Of a DNA stretch of 64,000 nt, positions 1 through 9,471 are shown piece after piece. The first letter of the stretch is position 1, and each line of letters opens with the position of its first letter. The stretch covers positions 19,843,244 through 19,907,243 of the forward strand of contig OX637393.1 in the NCBI GenBank assembly GCA_951799425.1, written 5' to 3'. The position numbers and the translations under genes were made by a program. The notes under the pieces are model-generated. The model saw only the letters and a list, made by a program, of their open reading frames with translations. It made no database searches and had not been told where the DNA came from. The DNA is from Ilex aquifolium (lineage: Eukaryota; Streptophyta; Magnoliopsida; Aquifoliales; Aquifoliaceae).

Positions 1-568
1 AATGTCAAGTCTTGAAATCAAGAATAAATAAATAAGCAAGGTTTGAAATTAATAACAAATGAATATTAAGCTCAGGAATCAAGAATAAATGGTTATCAAG
101 CTTAGATCTCAAGAACAATTGAATATTAAGGTTAGAATTCAATAACCAATGAATAACAAGTTTTGATCTCAAGGACAATTGAATATCAAGGTTAGAATTC
201 AATGACAAATGAATATCAAGTTTAGATTTCAAGAACAAGGAAGGAATCAAGAGAAAACCCACTTTTCCTTGAAAATTAAGGTTTCGAAGGCATACAACGA
301 GAATTAGTGGTTACCCAAGCATAACATAGTTAAAACAAGGTAAGATTTAAGGTTTGGAATCAAGAACAAATGAGAAATCAAGAGAAAAACACATCTCCCG
401 TGTGAACTAGGGTGTGAAGGCATAAGAAAAGATTTAGGGTTCACCCAAACATAATATATTTTAGAACAAGGTAATATTATCTAGAATGGAAAGACATGAT
501 GATTCCCTAGCAATTAGTTATAAATTAGAATCAAAGATTACATATAACTAAACCCTACTGGTATCCCC
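1..568. repeat. Spacer of I0 (partial): minisatellite 1-255 plus LTR-like tail
   Basis: The 3' part of the 956-bp spacer described fully at 4815-5770. The window opens inside the minisatellite. The remainder, about 240-560, holds two degenerate copies of a sequence resembling LTR positions 3400-3600. No gene is present; the ~85-codon minus-strand frame here is only the translated minisatellite. Confidence 0.85.
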
Positions 569-2025
569 TTATTTTCCCGTAAGCAAGTCAACATATAAAG
601 CATGTTCTAGCTCCTCGGAACCCAATCCAAATTCTACAACGTCCGCAGTACGTATAAAAGAATGAGTCGCATAGGTATCCAATGTAATTCGGGCCCAAGA
701 ATGGTAGAGAAGAACAATACCTTCCACAATGGCGTTGGAGGCATCTTCCTCCTGTTGAGTCAAAGCAAAAACCCTTCCTTGATTAGCGCCGCCGGGGGCT
801 TGAGCTTGTAACGGTCTCTGTGGTGGTAGTGGCTGTCGTAGCGGTGGCCTGTTTGCATTCACTCGCCCAGTTACTTGGTTAGTCTTGGTGGAAAGCAATG
901 GACAATTATCTTTGAAGTGCCCAACACCTCCACAGGCGAAGCGTCGGCGTGCATCCGTGCCTACTCTCTCTGGTACGCCTCCCGCTCCTCGAGCTATCTG
1001 AGGTATCTGCTGTGCTGGCCTTTGTAGAGGTGGCTTGTTTGCTGGTACTTGCTCGGTTGCTTGTTTGGTCCTTTGGGGAAACGAGGGGCATCTATGTTTG
1101 AAGTGCCCATACTCTCCGCATGCAAAGCATTGGCGCGTGTCAGTTCTTGTTCTAGTCTGAGTCACTTCATCTCCTCGAGTTGTCAGAAGTCTCTGTCCAC
1201 CTGCCTGGTCTGGACTTCGGTATGGTGTTGCTCGCTGCACTCCACTGGTGCTAGGGTCCGTCCTGATCGGACCTCCTCTCGCGAAGCTCTGTCGCTGCTG
1301 GCTGTCCTCTATATCTCTCTCCACCAATGCAGCTCGGTCAACTAGGTCCCCATACTCCCGGATCTTGAGAGCCACCAGCTTCTCCCGGATAGCAGGGCTT
1401 CAAAGCGCTTGGCCCTGCTGGCCTCAGTAGATATAAACTCTGTAGCATAACGGGATAGCTCATCGAAACTCCTCTCGTACTCGATCACCGTCCTACTGCC
1501 CTGTCGGAGAGCAAGGAAATCGGCCTTCATTCTGTCTCTTACTGATTTCGGAAAGTACTTGTCTTGGAAAATTTGGTCAAATTCCTCCCAAGTGAGTGAA
1601 TCTGTGGTCCTCATTCTTTTCACTGAGTCCCACCAATGGTCGGCCTCCCCCTCGAATAGATAAGTCGCCAAGCCGACCCGAATATCCTCGGCTATCCCCA
1701 TGCCATCACATATCTTCTTCGCTCGGCGGATCCATTTATCCGCATCCAAGGGGTTAGAGCTCCCTTGGAAAGTAGCCGGGTGTTGCCTCAGAAACTCTCG
1801 GAGAACTACCATTCTCCTATTCTCCTCTCGGTTGCCCTGTACTTGGGCTAGTGGATGAGCCCCACCGTTATGGTTGTTCCCATTCTAGTGTTGTACCAGA
1901 GTGGTGAGCTTCCTCAAGCTTTGATAGATGCCTTGCATGGCATCGGGAGGTGGTGGTGGTGGATTTTCTTGGCCTCCACGACCACGACCACGTCCTCGTC
2001 CCCGTGTACCGTCCATCCTACACAT
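569..2025 (-). pseudogene. gag: gag/truncated protease, class A copy in I0, broken
   Basis: Same product as the intact copy at 21379-22845 but with two breaks. A TAG (1885-1887) replaces Gln codon 47, and the class A 10-bp deletion (junction 1399/1400) frameshifts the protein after about residue 209. Zinc knuckle 1 is intact; knuckle 2 has Arg for its first Cys. The codon-47 stop is not seen in any other unit. Apart from the shared frameshift, the C-terminal part is open to the normal stop. Confidence 0.9.
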
Positions 2026-2200
2026 CAATCCACAATTTAGTTTCCTTGATGTGTAAGATATAAACTAAAGTGATATGTATGATGTCTTGATTTAAGCACA
2101 AGGCATATACAAAATCTAACTTACAATTTCCTTCACCCCAAACCTACATCTCTAGTGGTAATCCATAACCTACAGCTCCCATGTAAGACCTAAAGCCTAA
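2026..2200 (-). other. gag leader (5' untranslated, 175 nt)
   Basis: AT-rich non-coding stretch between the PBS and the gag ATG; by analogy with other retroelements it may carry packaging or dimerisation signals, which cannot be recognised by eye here. The same 175-nt leader is at 7228-7402, 12430-12604, 17632-17806, 22846-23020, 28058-28232, 33271-33445, 38474-38648, 43676-43850, 48879-49053, 54080-54254 and 59293-59467. No alternative start or structural element stands out. Confidence 0.7.
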
Positions 2201-2212
2201 GCTCTGATACCA
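2201..2212 (-). other. Primer-binding site, initiator tRNA-Met type
   Basis: The minus strand reads TGGTATCAGAGC, the complement of the plant tRNA-iMet 3' end and the usual PBS of plant Ty3/gypsy elements. It sits 4 nt (GATT) downstream of the LTR. The same site occurs next to every LTR: 7403-7414, 12605-12616, 17807-17818, 23021-23032, 28233-28244, 33446-33457, 38649-38660, 43851-43862, 49054-49065, 54255-54266 and 59468-59479. No copy I checked has lost it, so the units still have this cis signal for reverse transcription. Confidence 0.93.
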
Positions 2213-3767
2213 AATCTGTAACACCCCAAATACCACCCTGGACGGCATTACATTCTAAAACATTCACATCATGAGAGCACTAAATATCATCCATAAATAA
2301 ATTAAACTTCATTCATCATCCATAAAATATTTACATCATTATCCAAAAGAATATGCCCAACCATGGCATTTACATCTCAAAAATCCAATAATGTAGCGCA
2401 GCGGAATTACAAAAGAAAACTAGACTTTACAATGTTCAAAATGAATAACCTAGTCTAGTACAAAAGAAGCTATATCTCCAGTTGTCCCATTCGGGATCTA
2501 AGTACCCCTCCAAGGAAGCTTCCCCAAGGCCCGGCTCATTCAGACCGAGCTCTTCCTCTAAAGCCAAATCTGAAAAATATTAATTGTAGGGGATGAGCAC
2601 GAAGCTCTGTAGCACAATCTTCTCAAACTCAAACAAGGTTTATAAAAAAACATATAAAATGGCCGGTCTCATTTTACAAATAGCATACATAATCTTTGAA
2701 GTAAAACAGGGACATTTTAAAATGGATCTCAAGTTTAAGTAGCAACAGTAATTTCCATAAACAGTAAAAGAGACCAAGATCCAATACATATCCATTTTTC
2801 CAAAATATAAACCATTTTCCCACAAGACCTTGTGGAATCCCATACTCCCACAAGTCCTTGTAGGAAACCATTTTCCACAATATTACAACAATCCATCAAT
2901 ATGTATATGTATCTCAAACATGATGTAAGGCAAACCCCATGAATCGACACATTGAGTAATATCTAACCCACACACACCCACACAAATCTTATCAAAGATA
3001 TTCATCCTTTAGGAAGGGCGTATGCCACACCAATGGCAGTGACGTATCCAACCCAGGTATTAGTATACTAACCCTCTTACACGGCACCCGTGAGCAATAG
3101 CGGTTTAGTCTTACCAAAGCACTAACCCCACTACGAGTGGTAGGAGAAATGCCAACCCACACGGAGCAAGCAACACGTCTACCCACTCTACGATATCTCG
3201 TCAAAGGCCACCCATGGTCATCCCACACTCATAAGAGATACAATACCAAATCCAATTCCACAATTTACAAGTATATCTTAAAAATCCCCAAATTGAGCAT
3301 TTGACATTTTCAATAACCAACCAAGAAAAATGCAAGAGATCACAACAATATCATTTTATTACTCAACACCAAACACTATGATTTTGAAATCAAGAATAAA
3401 GGAAGAGTTCAAGAGGAAAACCCATCACTCTTGAAAACTAGGGTTTTTCAAACAAAAGAGGGATTGGTGTAAAACATGTTAACAATTGAACAAGAACCAA
3501 GAAACAATGGAGCCATAGCAAATACATATCATTAAGAATCAAAACATACATATTTATTAACCCTAACATCAATGTAAGAGAAAGAGAAGAAATCCCCTAC
3601 CTTATGCTCTTGAAGAAACCTAGGGTTTGAGTCTTGAATCACTTGTGAACCCTTTGTCTTTCCTTTTTATCTTGAGTTTTATCTCTCTCTCTTTCTCTCT
3701 AAGGGTTTCTAGGAGGGTTAGGGTAAGAGGGAGATGAAGAAATGGGGCAAATGGGATGTAGGATGGG

Positions 3768-3774
3768 TTTTATA
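3768..3774 (-). promoter_or_regulatory. LTR TATA box
   Basis: TATAAAA on the minus strand, about 455 bp into the LTR. It is followed by pyrimidine-rich and CT-repeat sequence such as surrounds plant start sites, so transcription would begin near 3735-3748 and run into the PBS and gag. Matching boxes: 8970-8976, 14172-14178, 19376-19382, 24588-24594, 29800-29806, 35013-35019, 40216-40222, 45419-45425, 50620-50626, 55822-55828 and 61035-61041. An AT-rich TATATA stretch at 4183-4210 is a weaker alternative because it lies at the very start of U3. Confidence 0.65.
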
Positions 3775-3821
3775 ACACAAAAATCCTGACTTTTAACTGT
3801 TTAGCGGGCGTCAGACGGATG

Positions 3822-3917
3822 GTACCGGTACCTAGTACCGGTACAAGAAACCTTCTGGAATCGGGGTACCGGTACTCAGTACCGGTACCATTCAGTACCG
3901 GTACCCAGTACCGGTAC
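3822..3917. promoter_or_regulatory. Cluster of six GTACCGGTAC palindromes in U3
   Basis: Six perfect copies of the self-complementary decamer GTACCGGTAC start at 3822, 3835, 3866, 3879, 3895 and 3908, giving start-to-start spacings of 13, 31, 13, 16 and 13 bp. They lie roughly 50-150 bp upstream of the TATA box on the element's strand. Each holds two GTAC cores and one CCGG. Other copies: 9024-9119, 14226-14321, 19430-19525, 24642-24737, 29854-29950, 35067-35163, 40270-40365, 45473-45568, 50674-50769, 55876-55972 and 61089-61168. The last has five decamers after a 16-bp loss. In the LTR 6 and LTR 7 copies the fifth reads GTACAGGTAC. GTAC is the core recognised by plant SBP/SPL proteins, so an enhancer role is a reasonable inference, but the protein bound is unknown. 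Confidence 0.6.
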
Positions 3918-4228
3918 CAATTACCGAGTTTTGCCTATTTCTTTTGTTTTCCATTTCCAATCAATTCCAAAACGAACCAAATCCATCACAAACCTCTCCA
4001 ACACATATGTATACACCAAACCTATCTAATACAAGTTATAGGACCTAACATTTTATATTTTCACTCACTAAAACTAAATTTCAACTATGATTTTCATTCA
4101 CATTTTAAATCTTTACTTTTCAAATTTACAAAGTTCAAACACACTTCAATACCCCTATCCACACCTTTACAACCATTATTTACTATATATCTATATACAT
4201 ATATAAAATAAAAATGCGGGGTGTTACA

Positions 4229-4241
4229 ATCCACCCCCCTT
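4229..4241 (-). other. Polypurine tract (plus-strand primer site)
   Basis: On the minus strand AAGGGGGGTGGAT runs directly into the LTR's TGTAACACCCC, the standard arrangement in plant Ty3/gypsy elements. It follows the pol stop codon by about 28 nt. Identical tracts border the other LTRs: 9431-9443, 14633-14645, 19837-19849, 25049-25061, 30262-30274, 35475-35487, 40677-40689, 45880-45892, 51081-51093, 56284-56296 and 61480-61492. With the PBS this shows that both priming signals are intact although pol is gone. Confidence 0.92.
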
Positions 4242-4269
4242 AAAGAAAATTTCGTCCTCGAAACTTACC

Positions 4270-4814
4270 TCAAGTAGCGAACAAATATGGATACTTCTCC
4301 CGCATTTCTTGCTCCGGTTCCCATGTAGCTTCCTCCACTCCATGGTGTTGCCACCAAACCTTCACCAATCTGATAACTTTGTTGCGAAGTACTTTTTCCT
4401 TTGCGTCGAGAATTTCTACCGGTTGTTCTTCGTAGGTTGCTCCGTCTTAAATTTCCATCTCCTCCAAGTTCACGACTGGAGTTGCATCCGAGTGACACGT
4501 CCTCAACATTGACACGTGAAACACGCCATGTACTTTGGATATCTGGGCTAGTAGTCGAAGTTGATACGCCGCATTGCCTACTGCTTTGATCACTTCAAAC
4601 GGTCCGGTATATCTTGGCGCTAACTTCTCCTTCTTGCCGAATCGAACACGCCCTTCTTGTGTGACACCTTGGAAAACATATAATCTCCCACTTTTAATTC
4701 CAAGGATCTTCGTCTGTGGTCCGCGTAGCTCTTCTGTCTACTTCGCGCCGTGCGTAGCCTCTCCCGGATGAGTTGAATCTTCTCCGTAGTTTCCCCATTG
4801 TAGTCCTTACTCCG
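4270..4814 (-). pseudogene. pol: Integrase C-terminal domain plus chromodomain, pol remnant of I1 (reference copy)
   Basis: Only the last ~180 codons of a Ty3/gypsy pol remain. On the minus strand the motifs in order are RQKSYAD and KVGD from the integrase C-terminal region, KLAPRYTGPF and VFHVSMLR from its GPF/GPY module, then chromodomain-like VLRNKVIRLVKVWW, EEATWEP and MREKYPYLF, ending at a stop at 4270-4272. In complete chromoviruses these domains follow the catalytic core and direct insertion into heterochromatin. The remnant is dead: an in-frame TAA lies at 4447-4449, and the reading frame changes between about 4640 and 4655, where a base appears to be missing. The upstream edge of recognisable homology is near 4800-4815, next to a TAA. 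No integrase core, RNase H or reverse transcriptase exists anywhere in the unit. PPT and LTR follow at once. Confidence 0.88.
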
Positions 4815-5770
4815 TTAGTTCGCTGCGCACTCTGATATAAATTACAATCCACCAAAGGTTACAGTTGAAATCTAACCAGACTTGTCCTCCCATCTTAGCT
4901 TCCAAATCCATATACATTTTTCCAACGAAATAATTTAAGAAAAATTAACATAATATCATCGAAAATACCATTTTATTGGTCAATACCAATCTTTAGAATT
5001 TTGAATTAAGGAACAAATAAATAATCAAGCTTGGGAATCAAGAACAAGGTAACAATCGAGTATTGGAATCGATAACAAACGACTATCAAGGTTTGAAATC
5101 AATGACAAATGAATAATTAAGCTTTGTAATCAGGGGTTAATGAGTATCAAGTTTTGAACTCAAGAACAAAGAGAAATCAAGTATTGAAATCAAGAGCAAT
5201 TGAATGTCAAGTCTTGAAATCAAGAATAAATAAATAAGCAAGGTTTGAAATTAATAACAAATGAATATTAAGCTCAGGAATCAAGAATAAATGGTTATCA
5301 AGCTTAGATCTCAAGAACAATTGAATATTAAGGTTAGAATTCAATAACCAATGAATAACAAGTTTTGATCTCAAGGACAATTGAATATCAAGGTTAGAAT
5401 TCAATGACAAATGAATATCAAGTTTAGATTTCAAGAACAAGGAAGGAATCAAGAGAAAACCCACTTTTCCTTGAAAATTAAGATTTCGAAGGCATACAAC
5501 GAGAATTAGTGGTTACCCAAGCATAACATAGTTAAAACAAGGTAAGATTTAAGGTTTGGAATCAAGAACAAATGAGAAATCAAGAGAAAAACACATCTCC
5601 CGTGTGAACTAGGGTGTGAAGGCATAAGAAAAGATTTAGGGTTCACCCAAACATAATATATTTTAGAACAAGGTAATATTATCTAGAATGGAAAGACATG
5701 ATGATTCCCTAGCAATTAGTTATAAATTAGAATCAAAGATTACATATAACTAAACCCTACTGGTATCCCC
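4815..5770. repeat. Spacer of I1 replacing pol: LTR-like relic with ~30-bp minisatellite (reference copy)
   Basis: This 956-bp AT-rich stretch stands where protease, RT, RNase H and integrase core should be. About 4905-5003 aligns by eye with LTR positions ~3300-3390 in the same orientation. From 5004 to about 5457 there are some fifteen degenerate monomers of 30-31 bp with a consensus near AATCAAGAACAAATGAATAT plus CAAG-TTTGA. From about 5445 to 5765 two further stretches resemble LTR positions ~3405-3600, including the CAAGAG-AAAACCCA and CTAGGGT blocks. Before 4905 a faint resemblance to LTR ~2395-2500 is possible. An open frame over the minisatellite translates as a decapeptide repeat and is not a gene. 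Confidence 0.8.
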
Positions 5771-7227
5771 TTATTTTCCCGTAGGCAAGTCAACATATAA
5801 AGCATGTTCTAGCTCCTCGGAACCCAATCCAAATTCTACAACGTCCGCAGTACGTATAAAAGAATGAGTCGCATAGGTATCCAATGTAATTCGGGCCCAA
5901 GAATGGTAGAGAAGAACAATACCTTCCACAATGGCGTTGGAGGCATCTTCCTCCTGTTGAGTCAAAGCAAAAACCCTTCCTTGATTAGCGCCGCCGGGGG
6001 CTTGACCTTGTAACGGTCTCTGTGGTGGTAGTGGCTGTCGTAGCGGTGGCCTGTTTGCATTCACTCGCCCAGTTACTTGGTTGGTCTTGGTGGAAAGCAA
6101 TGGACAATTATCTTTGAAGTGCCCAACACCTCCACAGGCGAAGCGTCGGCGTGTATCCGTGCCTACTCTCTCTGGTACGCCTCCCGCTCCTCGAGCTATC
6201 TGAGGTATCTGCTGTGCTGGCCTTTGTAGAGGTGGCTTGTTTGCTGGTACTTGCTCGGTTGCTTGTTTGGTCCTTGGGGGAAACGAGGGGCATCTATGTT
6301 TGAAGTGCCCATACTCTCCGCATGCAAAGCATTGGCGCGTGTCAGTTCTTGTTCTAGTCTGAGTCACTTCATCTCCTCGAGTTGTCAGAAGTCCCTGTCC
6401 ACCTGCCTGGTCTGGACTTCGGTATGGTGTTGCTCGCTGCACTCCACTGGTGCTAGGGTCCGTCCTGATCGGACCTCCTCTCGCGAAGCTCTGTCGCTGC
6501 TGGCTGTCCTCTATATCTCTCTCCACCAATGCAGCTCGGTCAACTAGGTCCCCATACTCCCGGATCTTGAGAGCCACCAGCTTCTCCCGGATAGCAGGGC
6601 TTCAAAGCGCTTGGCCCTGCTGGCCTCAGTAGATATAAACTCTGTAGCATAACGGGATAGCTCATCGAAACTCCTCTCGTACTCGATCACCGTCCTACTG
6701 CCCTGTCGGAGAGCAAGGAAATCGGCCTTCATTCTGTCTCTTACTGATTCCGGAAAGTACTTGTCTTGGAAAATTTGGTCAAATTCCTCCCAAGTGAGTG
6801 AATCTGTGGTCCTCATTCTTTTCACTGAGTCCCACCAATGGTCGGCCTCCCCCTCGAATAGATAAGTCGCCAAGCCGACCCGAATATCCTCGGCTATCCC
6901 CATGCCATCACATATCTTCTTCGCTCGGCGGATCCATTTATCCGCATCCAAGGGGTTAGAGCTCCCTTGGAAAGTAGGCGGGTGTTGCCTCAGAAACTCT
7001 CGGAGAACTACCATTCTCCTATTCTCCTCTCGGTTGCCCTGTACTTGGGCTAGTGGATGAGCCCCACCGTTATGGTTGTTCCCATTCTGGTGTTGTACCA
7101 GAGTGGTGAGCTTCCTCAAGCATTGATAGATGCCTTGCATGGCATCGGGAGGTGGTGGTGGTGGATTTTCTTGGCCTCCACGACCACGACCACGTCCTCG
7201 TCCCCGTGTACCGTCCATCCTACACAT
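5771..7227 (-). pseudogene. gag: gag/truncated protease, class A copy in I1, frameshifted
   Basis: Frame is open from ATG 7227 through the capsid-like region, then the 10-bp deletion at 6601/6602 diverts it to a stop at 6544-6546 (227 codons). The rest, with zinc knuckle 1 intact and knuckle 2 carrying Cys-to-Arg, is open in the other frame down to 5771. The two frames overlap by 34 nt. It shares codon variants (SLTW, EDIRVG) with I0, I2 and I3. Confidence 0.9.
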
Positions 7228-7418
7228 CAATCCACAATTTAGTTTCCTTGATGTGTAAGATATAAACTAAAGTGATATGTATGATGTCTTGATTTAAGCA
7301 CAAGGCATATACAAAATCTAACTTACAATTTCCTTCACCCTAAACCTACATCTCTAGTGGTAATCCATAACCTACAGCTCCCATGTAAGACCTAAAGCCT
7401 AAGCTCTGATACCAAATC

Positions 7419-9430
7419 TGTAACACCCCAAATACCACCCTGGACGGCATTACATTCTAAAACATTCACATCATGAGAGCACTAAATATCATCCATAAAT
7501 AAATTAAACTTCATTCATCATCCATAAAATATTTACATCATTATCCAAAAGAATATGCCCAACCATGGCATTTACATCTCAAAAATCCAATAATGTAGCG
7601 CAGCGGAATTACAAAAGAAAACTAGACTTTACAATGTTCAAAATGAATAACCTAGTCTAGTACAAAAGAAGCTATATCTCCAGTTGTCCCATTCGGGATC
7701 TAAGTACCCCTCCAAGGAAGCTTCCCCAAGGCCCGGCTCATTCAGACCGAGCTCTTCCTCTAAAGCCAAATCTGAAAAATATTAATTGTAGGGGATGAGC
7801 ACGAAGCTCTGTAGCACAATCTTCTCAAACTCAAACAAGGTTTATAAAAAAACATATAAAATGGCCGGTCTCATTTTACAAATAGCATACATAATCTTTG
7901 AAGTAAAACAGGGACATTTTAAAATGGATCTCAAGTTTAAGTAGCAACAGTAATTTCCATAAACAGTAAAAGAGACCAAGATCCAATACATATCCATTTT
8001 TCCAAAATATAAACCATTTTCCCACAAGACCTTGTGGAATCCCATACTCCCACAAGTCCTTGTAGGAAACCATTTTCCACAATATTACAACAATCCATCA
8101 ATATGTATATGTATCTCAAACATGATGTAAGGCAAACCCCATGAATCGACACATTGAGTAATATCTAACCCACACACACCCACACAAATCTTATCAAAGA
8201 TATCCATCCTTTAGGAAGGGCGTATGCCACACCAATGGCAGTGACGTATCCAACCCAGGTATTAGTATACTAACCCTCTTACACGGCACCCGTGAGCAAT
8301 AGCGGTTTAGTCTTACCAAAGCACTAACCCCACTACGAGTGGTAGGAGAAATGCCAACCCACACAGAGCAAGCAACACGTCTACCCACTCTACGATATCT
8401 CGTCAAAGGCCACCCATGGTCATCCCACACTCATAAGAGATACAATACCAAATCCAATTCCACAATTTACAAGTATATCTTAAAAATCCCCAAATTGAGC
8501 ATTTGACATTTTCAATAACCAACCAAGAAAAATGCAAGAGATCACAACAATATCATTTTATTACTTAACACCAAACACTATGATTTTGAAATCAAGAATA
8601 AAGGAAGAGTTCAAGAGGAAAACCCATCACTCTTGAAAACTAGGGTTTTTCAAACAAAAGAGGGATTGGTGTAAAACATGTTAACAATTGAACAAGAACC
8701 AAGAAACAATGGAGCCATAGCAAATACATATCATTAAGAATCAAAACATACATATTTATTAACCCTAACATCAATGTAAGAGAAAGAGAAGAAATTCCCT
8801 ACCTTATGCTCTTGAAGAAACCTAGGGTTTGAGTCTTGAATCACTTGTGAACCCTTTGTCTTTCCTTTTTATCTTGAGTTTTATCTCTCTCTCTTTCTCT
8901 CTAAGGGTTTCTAGGAGGGTTAGGGTAAGAGGGAGATGAAGAAATGGGGCAAATGGGATGTAGGATGGGTTTTATAACACAAAAATCCCGACTTTTAACT
9001 GTTTAGCGGGCGTCAGACGGATGGTACCGGTACCTAGTACCGGTACAAGAAACCTTCTGGAATCGGGGTACCGGTACTCAGTACCGGTACCATTCAGTAC
9101 CGGTACCCAGTACCGGTACCAATTACCGAGTTTTGCCTATTTCTTTTGTTTTCCATTTCCAATCAATTCCAAAACGAACCAAATCCATCACAAACCTCTC
9201 CAACACATATGTATACACCAAACCTATCTAATACAAGTTATAGGACCTAACATTTTATATTTTCACTCACTAAAACTAAATTTCAACTATGATTTTCATT
9301 CACATTTTAAATCTTTACTTTTCAAATTTACAAAGTTCAAACACACTTCAATACCCCTATCCACATCTTTACAACCATTATTTACTATATATCTATATAC
9401 ATATATAAAATAAAAATGCGGGGTGTTACA
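7419..9430 (-). repeat. LTR 2 (2012 bp)
   Basis: Ends, TATA (8970-8976) and palindrome cluster (9024-9119) as in LTR 1. Shares private variants with LTR 3 only, for example CACACAGAGC near 8360 and GAAATTCCCT near 8793, pointing to a recent duplication of this unit. Confidence 0.95.
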
Positions 9431-9471
9431 ATCCACCCCCCTTAAAGAAAGTTTCGTCCTCGAAACTTACC

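Larger units (their letters stand above)
2217..4228 (-). repeat. LTR 1 (2012 bp), reference copy
   Basis: Begins TGTAACACCCC and ends GGGGTGTTACA, an 11-bp perfect terminal inverted repeat with the TG...CA ends of LTRs. The PBS abuts the low-coordinate end and the PPT abuts the high-coordinate end, which fixes minus-strand orientation. On that strand U3 runs from 4228 to about 3742, with a GTACCGGTAC cluster at 3822-3917 and a TATAAAA box at 3768-3774; R plus U5 fill the rest. An AATAAA at 3355-3360 (minus) is a candidate poly(A) signal. A short CT-rich tract lies near 3688-3705, just downstream of the presumed start site. The length suits chromoviruses with long LTRs. No coding capacity is credible. 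Confidence 0.95.

Noticed and set aside
1049..1345. 98-codon plus-strand open frame opposite gag in most units
   Set aside because: Antisense shadow of the Arg/Gln/Pro-rich gag reading frame; no independent support.
2201..2212. tRNA-Met-like sequence as a tRNA gene
   Set aside because: Only the 12-nt acceptor-end complement is present, at the exact place of a PBS; there is no cloverleaf or A/B box.
2992..3228. 78-codon minus-strand open frame in the GC-richer part of U5, open in all LTRs
   Set aside because: The copies are so alike that an open frame is uninformative; no domain is recognisable and the region is ordinary LTR sequence.
3701..3730. TTAGGG-like words near the CT tract as interstitial telomere repeat
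   Set aside because: Only one or two imperfect matches to TTTAGGG; no tandem run.
3819..4211. 130-codon plus-strand open frame across the palindromes and U3
   Set aside because: It lies antisense in U3, is cut to 64-76 codons in LTRs 6, 7, 11 and 12 by small indels, and has low-complexity composition.
5004..5457. Regular ~30-bp repeats that might suggest a CRISPR array
   Set aside because: Monomers are contiguous and all mutually degenerate, with no constant repeat alternating with unique spacers, no cas genes and a clear plant retrotransposon setting.
5207..5464. 85-codon open frame with a decapeptide repeat, present in every unit
   Set aside because: It is simply the translated minus strand of the ~30-bp minisatellite (30 bp equals ten codons, so no frame drift). 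No start context, no recognisable domain.
6544..6577. 34-nt overlap of the two gag frames as a programmed ribosomal frameshift
   Set aside because: The frame change is fully explained by the 10-bp deletion relative to class B. I see no canonical slippery heptamer with a downstream pseudoknot. The downstream frame begins only at a GTG, not a plausible plant start.
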